Assembly (NCBI RefSeq): GCF_000743575.1
Contig: NZ_JQGC01000033.1
Coordinates: 145,084-209,083 of the forward strand
DNA: 64,000 bases
Direction of reading: 5' to 3'
Origin: Devosia riboflavina
GTDB lineage: Bacteria > Pseudomonadota > Alphaproteobacteria > Rhizobiales > Devosiaceae
Shown here one piece after another: positions 25,376 to 34,696 of this stretch. Position 1 is the first letter of the stretch. Each line of letters starts with the position of its first letter. Made by a program: the position numbers and the translations under genes. The notes under the pieces were generated by a model, which saw only the letters and a program-made list of their open reading frames with translations, ran no database searches and was not told the DNA's origin.

Positions 25376-27565
25376 TCACTCCGGCTCATATTTCAAAAAC
25401 AGCGTTGCCAGCGGCGGCAAGTACAGTTCCATTTCCGCAGGCATATGCCGCCCCTCTACGGCATGGGCGGTCACCGCCCCCTGATTTCCCGTATTGCCCC
25501 CGGCATACCAGCCAGCATCCGTATTGATCCGCTCCACCCAGCGCCCCGCATGGGGCACCGGCACCTTGTACCCACTGCGTGGCACTGGCGTGAAATTGGA
25601 GATGACGATCACCGGATCGGCCCCCTCGGCCTTTCTCACCCATGCATAGACGGTATTGGTCTGGTCATTGCCGATCAGCCACTCGAAGCCCTCGGGCTCG
25701 CAATCGTGCTCATAGAGGGCCGGCAGGCTGCGATAGGCAGCATTGAGATCAGCCACCAGCCGCCGCATGCCCTCATGCGGCGCGGCATCGAGCAGCCACC
25801 AGTCAAGCCCACGGCTTTCCGACCATTCCTCGCGCTGCGCAAATTCCTGCCCCATGAACAGGAGCTTCTTGCCCGGATGCCCCCACATGAAGGCGAGATA
25901 GGCCCTGAGATTGGCAAATTGCTGCCAGTCATCGCCCGGCATTTTCGAGAGCAATGCGCCCTTCCCGTGCACCACCTCGTCATGGCTCAGCGGCAGCACG
26001 AAGTTCTCGCTGAACGCGTACATGAGCCCAAAGGTCATGTCGTTGTGGTGGTAGCGCCGATGGATTGGATTGCGGCTCATGAAACGCAGCGTGTCGTTCA
26101 TGAAGCCCATGTTCCACTTGAAGCCGAAACCAAGCCCGCCATTATAGGTCGGATGGCTCACCCCGGGCCACGAGGTCGACTCTTCGGCAATCATGAAAGC
26201 GCCCGGAAACTGCCGATAGACCTCGGCATTCACTCGCTGCAGGAAGGCCACCGCCTCAAGGTTCTCGTTGCCGCCGTGCTTGTTGGGCACCCATTGCCCC
26301 GGCTGGCGCGAATAATCGAGATAGAGCATCGAGGCCACCGCATCGACGCGCAGCCCATCGATGTGGAACACCTCGAACCAGTAGAGCGCGCTATTGGTCA
26401 GGAAGGCCGAAACCTCCTTGCGCCCGAAATTATAGATCGCCGTGTTCCAGTCGGGGTGATAGCCCTGCCGCGGATCGGCGTGCTCATAGAGCGCCGTGCC
26501 GTCGAAGCGCGCGAGCCCGAATTCGTCTGTCGGGAAATGCGCCGGCACCCAATCGAGAATGACGCCCAGCCCCGCCTCATGCGCCGCATTCACCAGCCTC
26601 GCGAAGCCGGCAGGATCGCCATGGCGCGACGTCGGCGCAAACAGCCCCGTCGGCTGATAGCCCCAGCTCGGATCGAACGGATGCTCGGAAACCGGCAGGA
26701 ATTCGAGATGGGTGTAACCCATATCGGCAGCATAGGGCACGAGCTGCTCGGCCAACTGGTCATAGCTCAGGAACGACCCATCCGGCCGCCGCCGCCACGA
26801 CCCCAGATGCACCTCATAGATCGACATCGGCGTGCGCCGCCAATCATGGCTGGCGCGCTCTTCCATATATTTCTGGTCGGACCAGGTGAACGGCGTCGGA
26901 TCGGGCACGACCGACGCCGTGCGCGGCCGCAACTCCGCCTGCCGCGCAAAGGGGTCCGCCTTGAGCGGCAAGACCTTGCCGTCCGGCCCGACGATTTCAT
27001 ACTTGTAGATCGTCCCGGTCCCGAGCACGGGAATGAACACTTCCCAAATGCCGTTGCGATTGCGCATAGGGTTGCGCCGCCCGTCCCACTGGTTGAACGC
27101 ACCAACCACCGAAACGCGCTGTGCATTGGGCGCCCAGACGGCAAAATGCGTGCCGTGAATGCCTTCGAATTCCATCTCATGGGCGCCGAGCTTGTCGAAC
27201 ATCCTAAGATGGCTGCCTTCGCCGATATAGAAATCGTCCATCGGCCCCAGCACCGGCCCGAAGGAATAGGGATCGAACACGTCCCATTCCCCGCCGGCAT
27301 TCTTGGCGCGATAGCGGATCGGTTGCCGCTGGTCAATCTCGACCTTGCCCTCGAACACGCCACCGGCGTGGCGAGGATAGAGGCCCCCGAGTTCCTTCCC
27401 ATCGAGCGTGAAGGCGACAACCGATTCCGCATGCGGAATGAAAGCGCGCAACACCCATTGCCCGTCGACTTCGTGCAAGCCCAACACGCCGAAGGCATCC
27501 CTGTGGCGACCCGCCACGATTTCTTCGACGTCACGGCTATCGGCCTGCCAAGTTTCCCTGCTCAC
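25376..27565 (-). CDS. glgB: 1,4-alpha-glucan branching enzyme
   Basis: GlgB introduces alpha-1,6 branches into glycogen (GH13). The 729 residues hold an N-terminal domain with VEEIVAGRHRDAFGVLG, a CBM48 domain around 110-210 (GTHFAVWAPNAQRVSVVGAFN near 140) and the catalytic barrel with DWVPAHFPTDEFGLARFDGT near 335, the nucleophile in FHIDGLRVDAVASMLY near 400, the acid in FMIAEESTSWPGV near 456 and PLSHDEVVHGKG near 520. The start codon is GTG at 27565 preceded by GGGGGGATATAGGGC. It lies 97 bases after glgP and 55 before glgC. Confidence 0.96.
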   Translation of the reverse strand: MSRETWQADSRDVEEIVAGRHRDAFGVLGLHEVDGQWVLRAFIPHAESVVAFTLDGKELGGLYPRHAGGVFEGKVEIDQRQPIRYRAKNAGGEWDVFDPYSFGPVLGPMDDFYIGEGSHLRMFDKLGAHEMEFEGIHGTHFAVWAPNAQRVSVVGAFNQWDGRRNPMRNRNGIWEVFIPVLGTGTIYKYEIVGPDGKVLPLKADPFARQAELRPRTASVVPDPTPFTWSDQKYMEERASHDWRRTPMSIYEVHLGSWRRRPDGSFLSYDQLAEQLVPYAADMGYTHLEFLPVSEHPFDPSWGYQPTGLFAPTSRHGDPAGFARLVNAAHEAGLGVILDWVPAHFPTDEFGLARFDGTALYEHADPRQGYHPDWNTAIYNFGRKEVSAFLTNSALYWFEVFHIDGLRVDAVASMLYLDYSRQPGQWVPNKHGGNENLEAVAFLQRVNAEVYRQFPGAFMIAEESTSWPGVSHPTYNGGLGFGFKWNMGFMNDTLRFMSRNPIHRRYHHNDMTFGLMYAFSENFVLPLSHDEVVHGKGALLSKMPGDDWQQFANLRAYLAFMWGHPGKKLLFMGQEFAQREEWSESRGLDWWLLDAAPHEGMRRLVADLNAAYRSLPALYEHDCEPEGFEWLIGNDQTNTVYAWVRKAEGADPVIVISNFTPVPRSGYKVPVPHAGRWVERINTDAGWYAGGNTGNQGAVTAHAVEGRHMPAEMELYLPPLATLFLKYEPE

Positions 27566-27662
27566 GCCCTATATCCCCCCATGACCGGCCGCTTCCATAT
27601 CGGCGGTCGTACTCTGGAAAGGTCGCAGACCCGCTTTCGGATCCACGACCCGTCTCGTTTTC

Positions 27663-30134
27663 TTATGCGGTCTGCACGTTCCAGATATCGGCGGCATATT
27701 GCCGGATCGTCCGGTCCGACGAGAAGAAGCCGACATTGGCGGTGTTTCTGATCGCCATTGCGTCCCAGCGCGAGCGGTCGGCCCAGATCTTTTCGACCTG
27801 GGTCTGTGCCGTCCAATAGGCGTCGAAATCGCGCGCCACCATGAACCAGTCATGGTCATAGAGCCCGCCGATCAGATCGCGATAGCGATTGGGATCGTCT
27901 GGCGAGAACACACCCGAGGAAATCGCCTCCAGCGCCTCCCGCAGGCGCGGCGACTTGTCGATCGAGGCGCGCGGCACTTCGCTGCGGCTGCGCTTGTCTT
28001 CCACCTGCTCCGTCGTCAGCCCGAAGATGACGATATTGTCGTCGCCCACTTCCTTGTGCATCTCGACATTGGCGCCATCCATGGTGCCGATGGTGATGGC
28101 GCCATTGGCCATGAACTTCATGTTGCCGGTGCCCGAGGCTTCCATGCCCGCCGTCGAAATCTGCTCGGAAAGATCGGCCGCCGGTACGATCATTTCGGCA
28201 AGGCTGACATTGTAGTTGGGCAGGAACACAACCTTCAGGAGACCCCGCACAGCCGGGTCATGATTGATCACCTTGGCTACGTCATTGATCAGCTTGATGA
28301 TCAGCTTGGCGTTCCAATAGCTCGGCGCCGCCTTGCCCGCGAAAATCTTCACCCGCGGCACCCAATCCTTCTCGGGATGGGCACGGATCTCGTCATAAAG
28401 CGCGACGGCATGAATGATGTTGAGCAACTGGCGCTTGTATTCGTGGATGCGCTTGATCTGCACGTCAAAGAGCGCATCGGCCGATACGGACACATTGACC
28501 CGCTCCTTGATCAGCTTGACCAGCCGCTCCTTGTTGGCGCGCTTAACCGCCGCGAACTGCTTCTGGAATCCCGGATCTTCAGCATGCGCACTAAGAGCAT
28601 GCAGCTTGTCGATATCATCGAGGAAATCCGGCCCGATCCGCTCGCTCACGAGCTTGGTCAGCCCCGGATTACACTGCATCAGCCAGCGCCGCGGCGTAAT
28701 GCCATTGGTCTTGTTGTTGATGCGCTCGGGATAGAGCTTGTGCAGGTCCGCAAACACCGTCTGCTTCATCAGCTCGGTATGGAGCGCGGAAACGCCATTG
28801 ATCGAATGCGACCCGGCAAAGGCCAATTGCCCCATGCGCACCCGGCGCCCGCCATGCTCGTCGATCAGCGACACAGCCGCGATCTGCTGGTCCGTGAACT
28901 TGGCGCGACCACGCGCCTCCGCCAGCACATCGGCATTGATCTGGTAGACGATCTGCATATGGCGCGGCAGCAGCCGTTCCAGCAGCGCCACCGGCCAGCT
29001 TTCGAGTGCCTCCGGAAGCAGCGTGTGGTTGGTATAACCGAACGTGCCCTTGGTCAGCTTCCAGGCCTCGGCCCATTTGAGCCCGTTGTCATCGACGAGA
29101 ATGCGCATCAATTCGGCAACCGAAATGGCCGGATGCGTATCGTTGAGCTGAATGGCCACCTTGTCCGGCAGCGAGCCGAGATCGCCATATTGCTGCAGAT
29201 GCCGCCGCACGATGTCCTGCAGCGAAGCGGACGAGAAGAAAAACTCCTGCCGCAGCCGCAGTTCCTGCCCCGCCGGCGTCGAGTCAGCCGGATAGAGAAC
29301 CCGCGTGATCGCCCCAGCCTTGGCGCTTTCTTCGAGCGCGCCGATATGGTCGCCGGAATTGAACTTGTCGAGCAGGATCGGATCGATCGGCTGCGCGCTC
29401 CAGAGCCGCAGCGTATTTACGCGCGCCCCACGCCACCCGACGATCGGCGTGTCATAGGCCACCGCCAGCAGATGCTCGTTCGGCCGCCATTCGTGCCGCA
29501 CCGTGCCGTCGGCATCGGTGATCGGCTCGACATGCCCGCCAAAGCCAACCTCATAGGCGCTTTCACGGCGTTCGAATTCCCAAGGATTGCCATGCGCGAG
29601 CCAGTCTTCCGGCAGCTCAACCTGCCAGCCCTCGCTCATTTCCTGGCGGAAGAGGCCGTGCACATAGCGAATGCCATAGCCATAGGCCGGGATTTTCACC
29701 GAAGACATGGATTCGAGAAAACACGCCGCAAGACGGCCGAGACCACCATTGCCCAGAGCCGCATCGGGCTCGAGATTGATCAGGTCGCCGAGGTCGACAT
29801 TGAGATTCTTCAATGCCTGCTGCACGGGCTCCATCAGCCCGACATTGCTGATCGCATCGCGCATCAGCCGGCCGATAAGGAATTCGAGGCTGAGATAATA
29901 GACGCGCTTGTTGGAGGTGCGCCAGGTCTCGCGCGAACTCTCCATCCAGCGGTCCATGATGCGGTCACGCACCGCCAGGATGGTGGCGCGCAACCAGTCA
30001 TGCGGACGCGCGACAATCGGATCCTTGCCGACCGAATAGATCAGCCTTTCGAGGATTTCCGCCTGTATAGCTTCAACGGTAGAGGCACGGGGCTCGGGCG
30101 TCGGAGCATCGTAGACGATCGGCTTTTGCGGCAT
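27663..30134 (-). CDS. glgP: Glycogen/maltodextrin phosphorylase
   Basis: GlgP releases glucose 1-phosphate from non-reducing ends of glycogen using inorganic phosphate and pyridoxal phosphate. The 823 residues are standard. NLEPDAALGNGGLGRLAACF near 125 and the PLP-lysine region EASGTGNMKFMANGAITIG near 665 (with the K in NMKF) are diagnostic, as is LNDTHPAISVAELMR near 330. It is the first gene of the glg operon, 95 bases downstream of the Kef-type gene, with a palindrome in that gap. The phosphorylase, debranching, synthesis and mutase genes together give a complete glycogen cycle. Confidence 0.96.
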   Translation of the reverse strand: MPQKPIVYDAPTPEPRASTVEAIQAEILERLIYSVGKDPIVARPHDWLRATILAVRDRIMDRWMESSRETWRTSNKRVYYLSLEFLIGRLMRDAISNVGLMEPVQQALKNLNVDLGDLINLEPDAALGNGGLGRLAACFLESMSSVKIPAYGYGIRYVHGLFRQEMSEGWQVELPEDWLAHGNPWEFERRESAYEVGFGGHVEPITDADGTVRHEWRPNEHLLAVAYDTPIVGWRGARVNTLRLWSAQPIDPILLDKFNSGDHIGALEESAKAGAITRVLYPADSTPAGQELRLRQEFFFSSASLQDIVRRHLQQYGDLGSLPDKVAIQLNDTHPAISVAELMRILVDDNGLKWAEAWKLTKGTFGYTNHTLLPEALESWPVALLERLLPRHMQIVYQINADVLAEARGRAKFTDQQIAAVSLIDEHGGRRVRMGQLAFAGSHSINGVSALHTELMKQTVFADLHKLYPERINNKTNGITPRRWLMQCNPGLTKLVSERIGPDFLDDIDKLHALSAHAEDPGFQKQFAAVKRANKERLVKLIKERVNVSVSADALFDVQIKRIHEYKRQLLNIIHAVALYDEIRAHPEKDWVPRVKIFAGKAAPSYWNAKLIIKLINDVAKVINHDPAVRGLLKVVFLPNYNVSLAEMIVPAADLSEQISTAGMEASGTGNMKFMANGAITIGTMDGANVEMHKEVGDDNIVIFGLTTEQVEDKRSRSEVPRASIDKSPRLREALEAISSGVFSPDDPNRYRDLIGGLYDHDWFMVARDFDAYWTAQTQVEKIWADRSRWDAMAIRNTANVGFFSSDRTIRQYAADIWNVQTA

Positions 30135-30183
30135 ATCGCAATCCAGTGTTCATGACGATGTTCCCCTCTAATGTGCTCACTCT

Positions 30184-30200
30184 TGCACTTAATTTGTGCA
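30184..30200. promoter_or_regulatory. Palindrome in the glgP upstream region
   Basis: TGCAC and GTGCA form a symmetric dyad around TTAATTT, about 50 bases before the glgP start. It is the most regular structure in the 95-base gap between the Kef-type gene and glgP and could be an operator controlling the glg operon. Confidence 0.35.
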
Positions 30201-30229
30201 TCGGAAAGCCCCCTTGGAGAGGAGAAAAA

Positions 30230-32083
30230 TCAGGTCCCCTGTGCGGGGACGGAATGGGCTACGGCGTCCTCGGCGCTCTCTTCGGAAACCGATACGCCGC
30301 TCTCGCGCGCCTGCTCCTGCGCATTGCTGACCAGTAGCCTGCTGAGGTTTCGCCAGTCTTCGCCACCCAGTTGCAGTTCGAATCGCTGCCGGTCGCGGGC
30401 GCGCACGCCTTCCAACACTTCGGCGACCTCCTCCTCGCTGGCACCGAGCATGGCGATAGCCTCGCCGCCGAGAATGACAGCCGATTCGAAGGTTTCGCGA
30501 AGCTGGTACTCCACTCCCGCCTGGATCAATTCGATGCTGTGCTGTCGATCGAAGGACCGCGCCACCACCCGCGCCAACGGAAACTCGTCGCGCAGCAATT
30601 CGGCGATGCGCGTCGTCTGCTCGCGTTGGTCGGTACAGATCAGGATCAGGTCCGCCGTACTCGCGCCGGCAGCACGCAGGATATCGAGGCGCGTCCCATC
30701 ACCGTAATAGACCTTGAACCCGATCTGCGCCGCAGCCCGGATCATGTCCGTATCATTGTCTATGATCGAAACCGAATGGCGCATGGCCAGCAAGGGCTGG
30801 CTGGCGATCTGCCCGAAGCGCCCGAAGCCAATGATCAGCACCCGGCTATTGAGCCCATCGGCCGTCTCGACGCCATCCATCGATTCCACGCGCTTGGGCA
30901 TCAGATAGCGCAGGCCGATCATGGCGAATGGCGTCAGCACCATGGAAATGATGACCGTCGCCGTAAAAATCGCATTGCTTGGGCCATCGATAAGCCCCGC
31001 CGCAACGGCAGTCGTATAGAGCACGAAGGCGAATTCGCCGCCCTGCCCCATCAGCACCGCCCGCTCCAGCGCCTCCCCATGCCCCGAGCGCAGCAGCCGC
31101 GCGATCACATAGATCGCCCCCGCCTTGACCAGCATGAAGGCCAGCACGCTGACCGCGATGAGCTGCCAATTCTCCCCGACAATCCCCAGATCGAGCGACA
31201 TGCCCACGGCCAGAAAGAAGAGCCCGAGCAAAAGGCCGCGAAACGGCTCGATATCGGCCTCAAGCTGGTGCCTGAAAGTCGATGTCGACAGCAATACGCC
31301 CGCAAGAAACGCCCCCATGGCCATGGAAAGCCCGCTGACCTGGAACAACAGCGCCGCGCCCAGCACCACCAGCAGCGCCGCCGCCGTCATCACCTCGCGC
31401 GCCTTGGACGAGGCAAGAATGGCAAAGAACGGGTTCATCACCCGCCGTCCGAGCACGATCAGCAGCAGGATGGCGCCGATGGCACTGCCAAAGCCGATGG
31501 CGCGCGTCAGCATGGATTGATCCTCGGCCGCAGGCGCCAGGATCGCCACGACAGCCAAAAGCGGCACGATGGCGAGGTCTTCGAGCAGCAGGATAGACAC
31601 CATCTTCTGCCCGCTCTCGGACGCCAGCTCCCCGCGCTCCGCTAGTATCTGCATGACGATCGCGGTCGAGGTCAGCACGAAGCCCATGCCGAAAATGAAG
31701 GCAACGACAGGCGCAAATCCGAGCAGCAGCCCGACACCGGTCAGCAGCAACCCGCAACAGGCGACCTGAATGACGCCAAGCCCGAAGATTTGCTTGCGCA
31801 GGGCCCAGAGCTTGCTCGGCTCCATTTCGAGCCCGATGATGAAAAGAAACAGCACCACGCCCAATTCGGCCAGGTGCAGAACCGAACTCGGATCGGCAAT
31901 CAGCCCGATGCCGGATGGCCCCAGCAGCAGCCCCGCCGCCAGATAACCCAGCACCGAACCAAGCCCAATACGCCGAAACAGCGGAACGGCCACCACGCCG
32001 GCAGCCAGGAGTGCCACGACGGGAACGAGATCGACGCCGCTATGCGCGGCCTCAGCCGCGTGGATGACAGCTTCTCCGGCCAT
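30230..32083 (-). CDS. Kef-type K+/H+ antiporter (CPA2 family with TrkA-N domain)
   Basis: The 617-residue protein joins a 12-helix CPA2 exchanger domain (about residues 10-390; GLGSVLGYLAAGLLLGPSG near 45 and LGVVLFLFIIGLEMEP near 75) to a cytosolic Rossmann TrkA-N domain starting RVLIIGFGRFGQIAS near 410, and a short C-terminal tail. This is the layout of KefB/KefC and related glutathione-gated potassium efflux systems. I cannot tell whether it is gated by glutathione adducts. I chose the ATG at 32083, because the first 18 residues of a longer reading from 32137 are basic and non-conserved, and GGGGGTTACG precedes 32083. Confidence 0.88.
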   Translation of the reverse strand: MAGEAVIHAAEAAHSGVDLVPVVALLAAGVVAVPLFRRIGLGSVLGYLAAGLLLGPSGIGLIADPSSVLHLAELGVVLFLFIIGLEMEPSKLWALRKQIFGLGVIQVACCGLLLTGVGLLLGFAPVVAFIFGMGFVLTSTAIVMQILAERGELASESGQKMVSILLLEDLAIVPLLAVVAILAPAAEDQSMLTRAIGFGSAIGAILLLIVLGRRVMNPFFAILASSKAREVMTAAALLVVLGAALLFQVSGLSMAMGAFLAGVLLSTSTFRHQLEADIEPFRGLLLGLFFLAVGMSLDLGIVGENWQLIAVSVLAFMLVKAGAIYVIARLLRSGHGEALERAVLMGQGGEFAFVLYTTAVAAGLIDGPSNAIFTATVIISMVLTPFAMIGLRYLMPKRVESMDGVETADGLNSRVLIIGFGRFGQIASQPLLAMRHSVSIIDNDTDMIRAAAQIGFKVYYGDGTRLDILRAAGASTADLILICTDQREQTTRIAELLRDEFPLARVVARSFDRQHSIELIQAGVEYQLRETFESAVILGGEAIAMLGASEEEVAEVLEGVRARDRQRFELQLGGEDWRNLSRLLVSNAQEQARESGVSVSEESAEDAVAHSVPAQGT

Positions 32084-32184
32084 GATTCGTAACCCCCGTC
32101 TCGTCCTGATCAGAACGACACTGGTCGGCAGAGGCACTTTCCGTCAAGGCTTCGGACTGCAAGGGTGCCCCGCGCCGGAAAACG

Positions 32185-33435
32185 CTAGGAAGAGGTTTCG
32201 ACCCCGGTCGGCGCCGTTCCATCGGGCGGCTCCATACGCTCCTGCTTGCGCTTTTCCGCGCTGTCCTCGGCTTCCTGCCGCTGTTCCCTGATGGCCTGTG
32301 CTGCATTGGCCAGCAGCGCCTCGCGCTCGGTCATCCTGCTCGTGCGCCGCACCGGCCGCTTCGGCATCACCGGTTTGCTCGGCAGCGTATGGGTCAGGAT
32401 CGAGGTCGCGATCAACAGCGTCGGCACGGCCACAAGCCCACCCACCGGCCCCCAGGCCCAGAGCCAGAAGGTGATCGAGAGAAAGATCACGAAGGGATTG
32501 AGCGTCATCGTCCGACCTATGAAATGCGGCGTAACGATCTGCCCCTCGACGAAATTGACGCCCATATAGCAAAGCGCCGGCAACACGATCTGCTCAAGCC
32601 GCGTCTGCGTCCCGAGCCCGACAGCCAGCAGGATCAGGATCATCGTGCCCTGCCCCACATAGGGAATGTAGTTGAGCACCGCCGCCAGCGCCCCCCAGAG
32701 GATCGGCGAGGGCATGCCGATGGCCCACATCACCAGCGTCACCGCCAGCCCCACGCAGCAATTGATGAAGGTGATCGAGAGCAGGAAACGGCTGACCTTG
32801 GCCTCGACATCGCGAAACACATGCGCCGTCCGCCACCGCATTTTTCGCGTCACGCAGAGCGACAGGACCGAAATGCGGATATGATCGCGCGTCGCGACGA
32901 AGAAATAGAGGCTGGCCAGAAAAATCAGGATTTGCGCCAATAGGGTCGGCGCCAACAGCGCCACGCTCGTCACCGCGCTGCCGTCCTCGACATTGACATT
33001 CATCGCGGCCGAGCCGCCGCCGAAAACCTCGCTGAGCTGCGACTGGAACTGCGAAAACGTCTCGAGCGGCTCCTTCAAATTTGCCAATTGCCCCTGCAGC
33101 TTTTCCCAGATCAGAGGCGCACGCGCCACCCATTCGCTGAGCGGCAAGGCGAAGGCTACGATTCCCGCCCCAATTACGCCGAGCAGCAACAGCACCACCA
33201 CCGCCGCCGAAAGCGCCGGCGGCACGCCCACCCTTTCCAGCCGGTCGGCCACCGGCCCGAACATCAGCCCAATGACGATGGCCAGCGTCACCGGCGCCAG
33301 AAACATCTGCCCCGCCTGCAAGACGAACAACAGCACCACGGCTCCGATCGCCACCACCGACAGCCGCGCAGCATTGTCGAGCACACGCTCGAACTGGCTT
33401 TCATTCATGTCGTCGGGCGGAGATGGGGCTTTCAT
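32185..33435 (-). CDS. AI-2E family (PerM/YhhT-like) membrane protein
   Basis: The 416-residue protein has paired hydrophobic segments at the N-terminus (about 25-100), a soluble middle section, and a C-terminal membrane block with the family tract LAAVLNYIPYVGQG near 258 and VEGQIVTPHFIGRTMTLNPF near 300. The family includes the proposed autoinducer-2 exporter TqsA and Na+/H+ antiporters; the substrate cannot be set from sequence. The C-terminal 60 residues are charged and Glu/Arg-rich. It is on the same strand as and 101 bases before the Kef-type gene. A second ATG nine codons downstream is also possible. Confidence 0.85.
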   Translation of the reverse strand: MKAPSPPDDMNESQFERVLDNAARLSVVAIGAVVLLFVLQAGQMFLAPVTLAIVIGLMFGPVADRLERVGVPPALSAAVVVLLLLGVIGAGIVAFALPLSEWVARAPLIWEKLQGQLANLKEPLETFSQFQSQLSEVFGGGSAAMNVNVEDGSAVTSVALLAPTLLAQILIFLASLYFFVATRDHIRISVLSLCVTRKMRWRTAHVFRDVEAKVSRFLLSITFINCCVGLAVTLVMWAIGMPSPILWGALAAVLNYIPYVGQGTMILILLAVGLGTQTRLEQIVLPALCYMGVNFVEGQIVTPHFIGRTMTLNPFVIFLSITFWLWAWGPVGGLVAVPTLLIATSILTHTLPSKPVMPKRPVRRTSRMTEREALLANAAQAIREQRQEAEDSAEKRKQERMEPPDGTAPTGVETSS

Positions 33436-33576
33436 GGCAGCTTTCGGGGCTTGGTGACGCTGCCCCTACAACGTTGCCTGTCGATGAGCGTTCCTTTGGC
33501 CTATTGCCCTGTCGACCGCCGCTCTTCGCCTCGTTAAAGTCCCGCCGTTTTCATCCGGTTTGTCCAGGGACTATTC

Positions 33577-34518
33577 ATGCCGCGCAAGATCATCATCGAC
33601 ACCGACCCCGGTCAGGACGACGCCGTAGCCATCCTTCTGGCGCTGGCCTCCCCCGAAGATTTCGACGTCATCGGTGTCGTCGCCGTGGCCGGCAATGTCG
33701 GCCTCCACCACAATGCCAATAATGCGCGCAAAATCGTCGAACTCGCCGGCCGTCCCGACGTCCCCGTCTATGCCGGCTGCGCCCGCCCCATGCGCCGCAC
33801 GCTCGTCACCGCCGAGCACGTCCACGGCGACACCGGCCTAAACGGCCCCGATCTGCCGGCGCCAAAAATCGAACTCCAGCCCCAACACGGCGTCGATTAC
33901 ATCATCGAAACCCTGCTTAGCGCCGAGCCCAAAACCATCACGCTCTGCACCCTCGGGCCCTTGACCAATATCGGCATGGCCCTCGTGAAAGAGCCGAAGA
34001 TCGCCGAGCGCGTCGCCGAGATCGTCATGATGGGCGGCGCCTATTTCGAAGTCGGCAACATCACCCCGGCCGCCGAATTCAACATCTATGTCGACCCCGA
34101 AGCCGCCGACATCGTCTTCCGCAGCGGCATCAAGATCACCGTGCTACCGCTTGATGTGACTCATCAAATCCAGTCCACCCCGGCCCGCCTCAACGCGATT
34201 CTGGCGCTCGGCAATCGCTCCGGCCAGGCCGCCTACGACATGCTGACCTTCTCCGAAGGCTTTGACCTCAAGAAGTACGGCTGGGAAGGCGCCCCGCTCC
34301 ACGACCCCACGGTCATCGCCTACCTCATCGACCCCACCCTCTTCGAAGGCCGCGAGTGCAACGTGACCGTCGAAACCGCAAGCGAACTCACCGTCGGCAT
34401 GACCGTAACCGACTACTGGCACGTCACCGACAAGCCGCGTAACGCGACCTACCTCCGCAACGGCAACGCCGAAGGCCTCTTCAAGCTCCTCACGGAGCGC
34501 CTCGCCCGCCTGCCATAA
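33577..34518 (+). CDS. Inosine/uridine-preferring nucleoside hydrolase
   Basis: This enzyme cleaves the N-glycosidic bond of ribonucleosides to free base and ribose. The 313 residues begin with the calcium-binding DTDPGQDDA at 8-16. Other ligands and substrate contacts appear in VVAVAGNVGLHHNANNARKI, VYAGCARPM, MMGGAYFEVGNITPAAEFNIY near 150 and HDPTVIAYLID near 247. The family length is normal. The ATG follows AGGGACTATTC. It has no operon partner. Confidence 0.93.
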   Translation: MPRKIIIDTDPGQDDAVAILLALASPEDFDVIGVVAVAGNVGLHHNANNARKIVELAGRPDVPVYAGCARPMRRTLVTAEHVHGDTGLNGPDLPAPKIELQPQHGVDYIIETLLSAEPKTITLCTLGPLTNIGMALVKEPKIAERVAEIVMMGGAYFEVGNITPAAEFNIYVDPEAADIVFRSGIKITVLPLDVTHQIQSTPARLNAILALGNRSGQAAYDMLTFSEGFDLKKYGWEGAPLHDPTVIAYLIDPTLFEGRECNVTVETASELTVGMTVTDYWHVTDKPRNATYLRNGNAEGLFKLLTERLARLP

Positions 34519-34554
34519 GACAGTTGAGCGTACGCGCTTCCAAACCCACCAATC

Positions 34555-34626
34555 TCATCCCGCGAAAGCGGGGACCTCCGTTCCACTTCGAAGGAAAACA
34601 GAGGTTCCCGCTTCCGCGGGAATGAC
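34555..34626. repeat. Large palindromic dispersed repeat
   Basis: The left arm TCATCCCGCGAAAGCGGGG and the right arm GTTCCCGCTTCCGCGGGAAT are near-complementary and enclose CTTCGAAGG. This resembles the well-known GC-rich palindromic repeat that is scattered between genes in many alphaproteobacteria. It lies just after the nucleoside hydrolase stop. Confidence 0.7.
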
Positions 34627-34650
34627 ACCGAGTTTATGGAGCCCTTCGCC

Positions 34651-34687
34651 TCCCTCCCCCTTGTGGGGAGGGATTGAGGGTGGGGGG
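34651..34687. repeat. Short palindromic repeat with GGGTGGGG tail
   Basis: CCCTCCCC and GGGGAGGG form an eight-base stem around CTTGT, followed by ATTGAGGGTGGGGGG. The same design recurs near 62148-62180. The element ends ten bases before the stop of the ABC-F gene and may act as a 3' end structure. Confidence 0.65.
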
Positions 34688-34696
34688 TATCGGCAA

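Noticed and set aside
25346..30155. Two open frames of about 800 codons opposite glgB and glgP
   Set aside because: They are antisense to intact, well-conserved genes, are Arg/His/Pro-rich and match no protein family.
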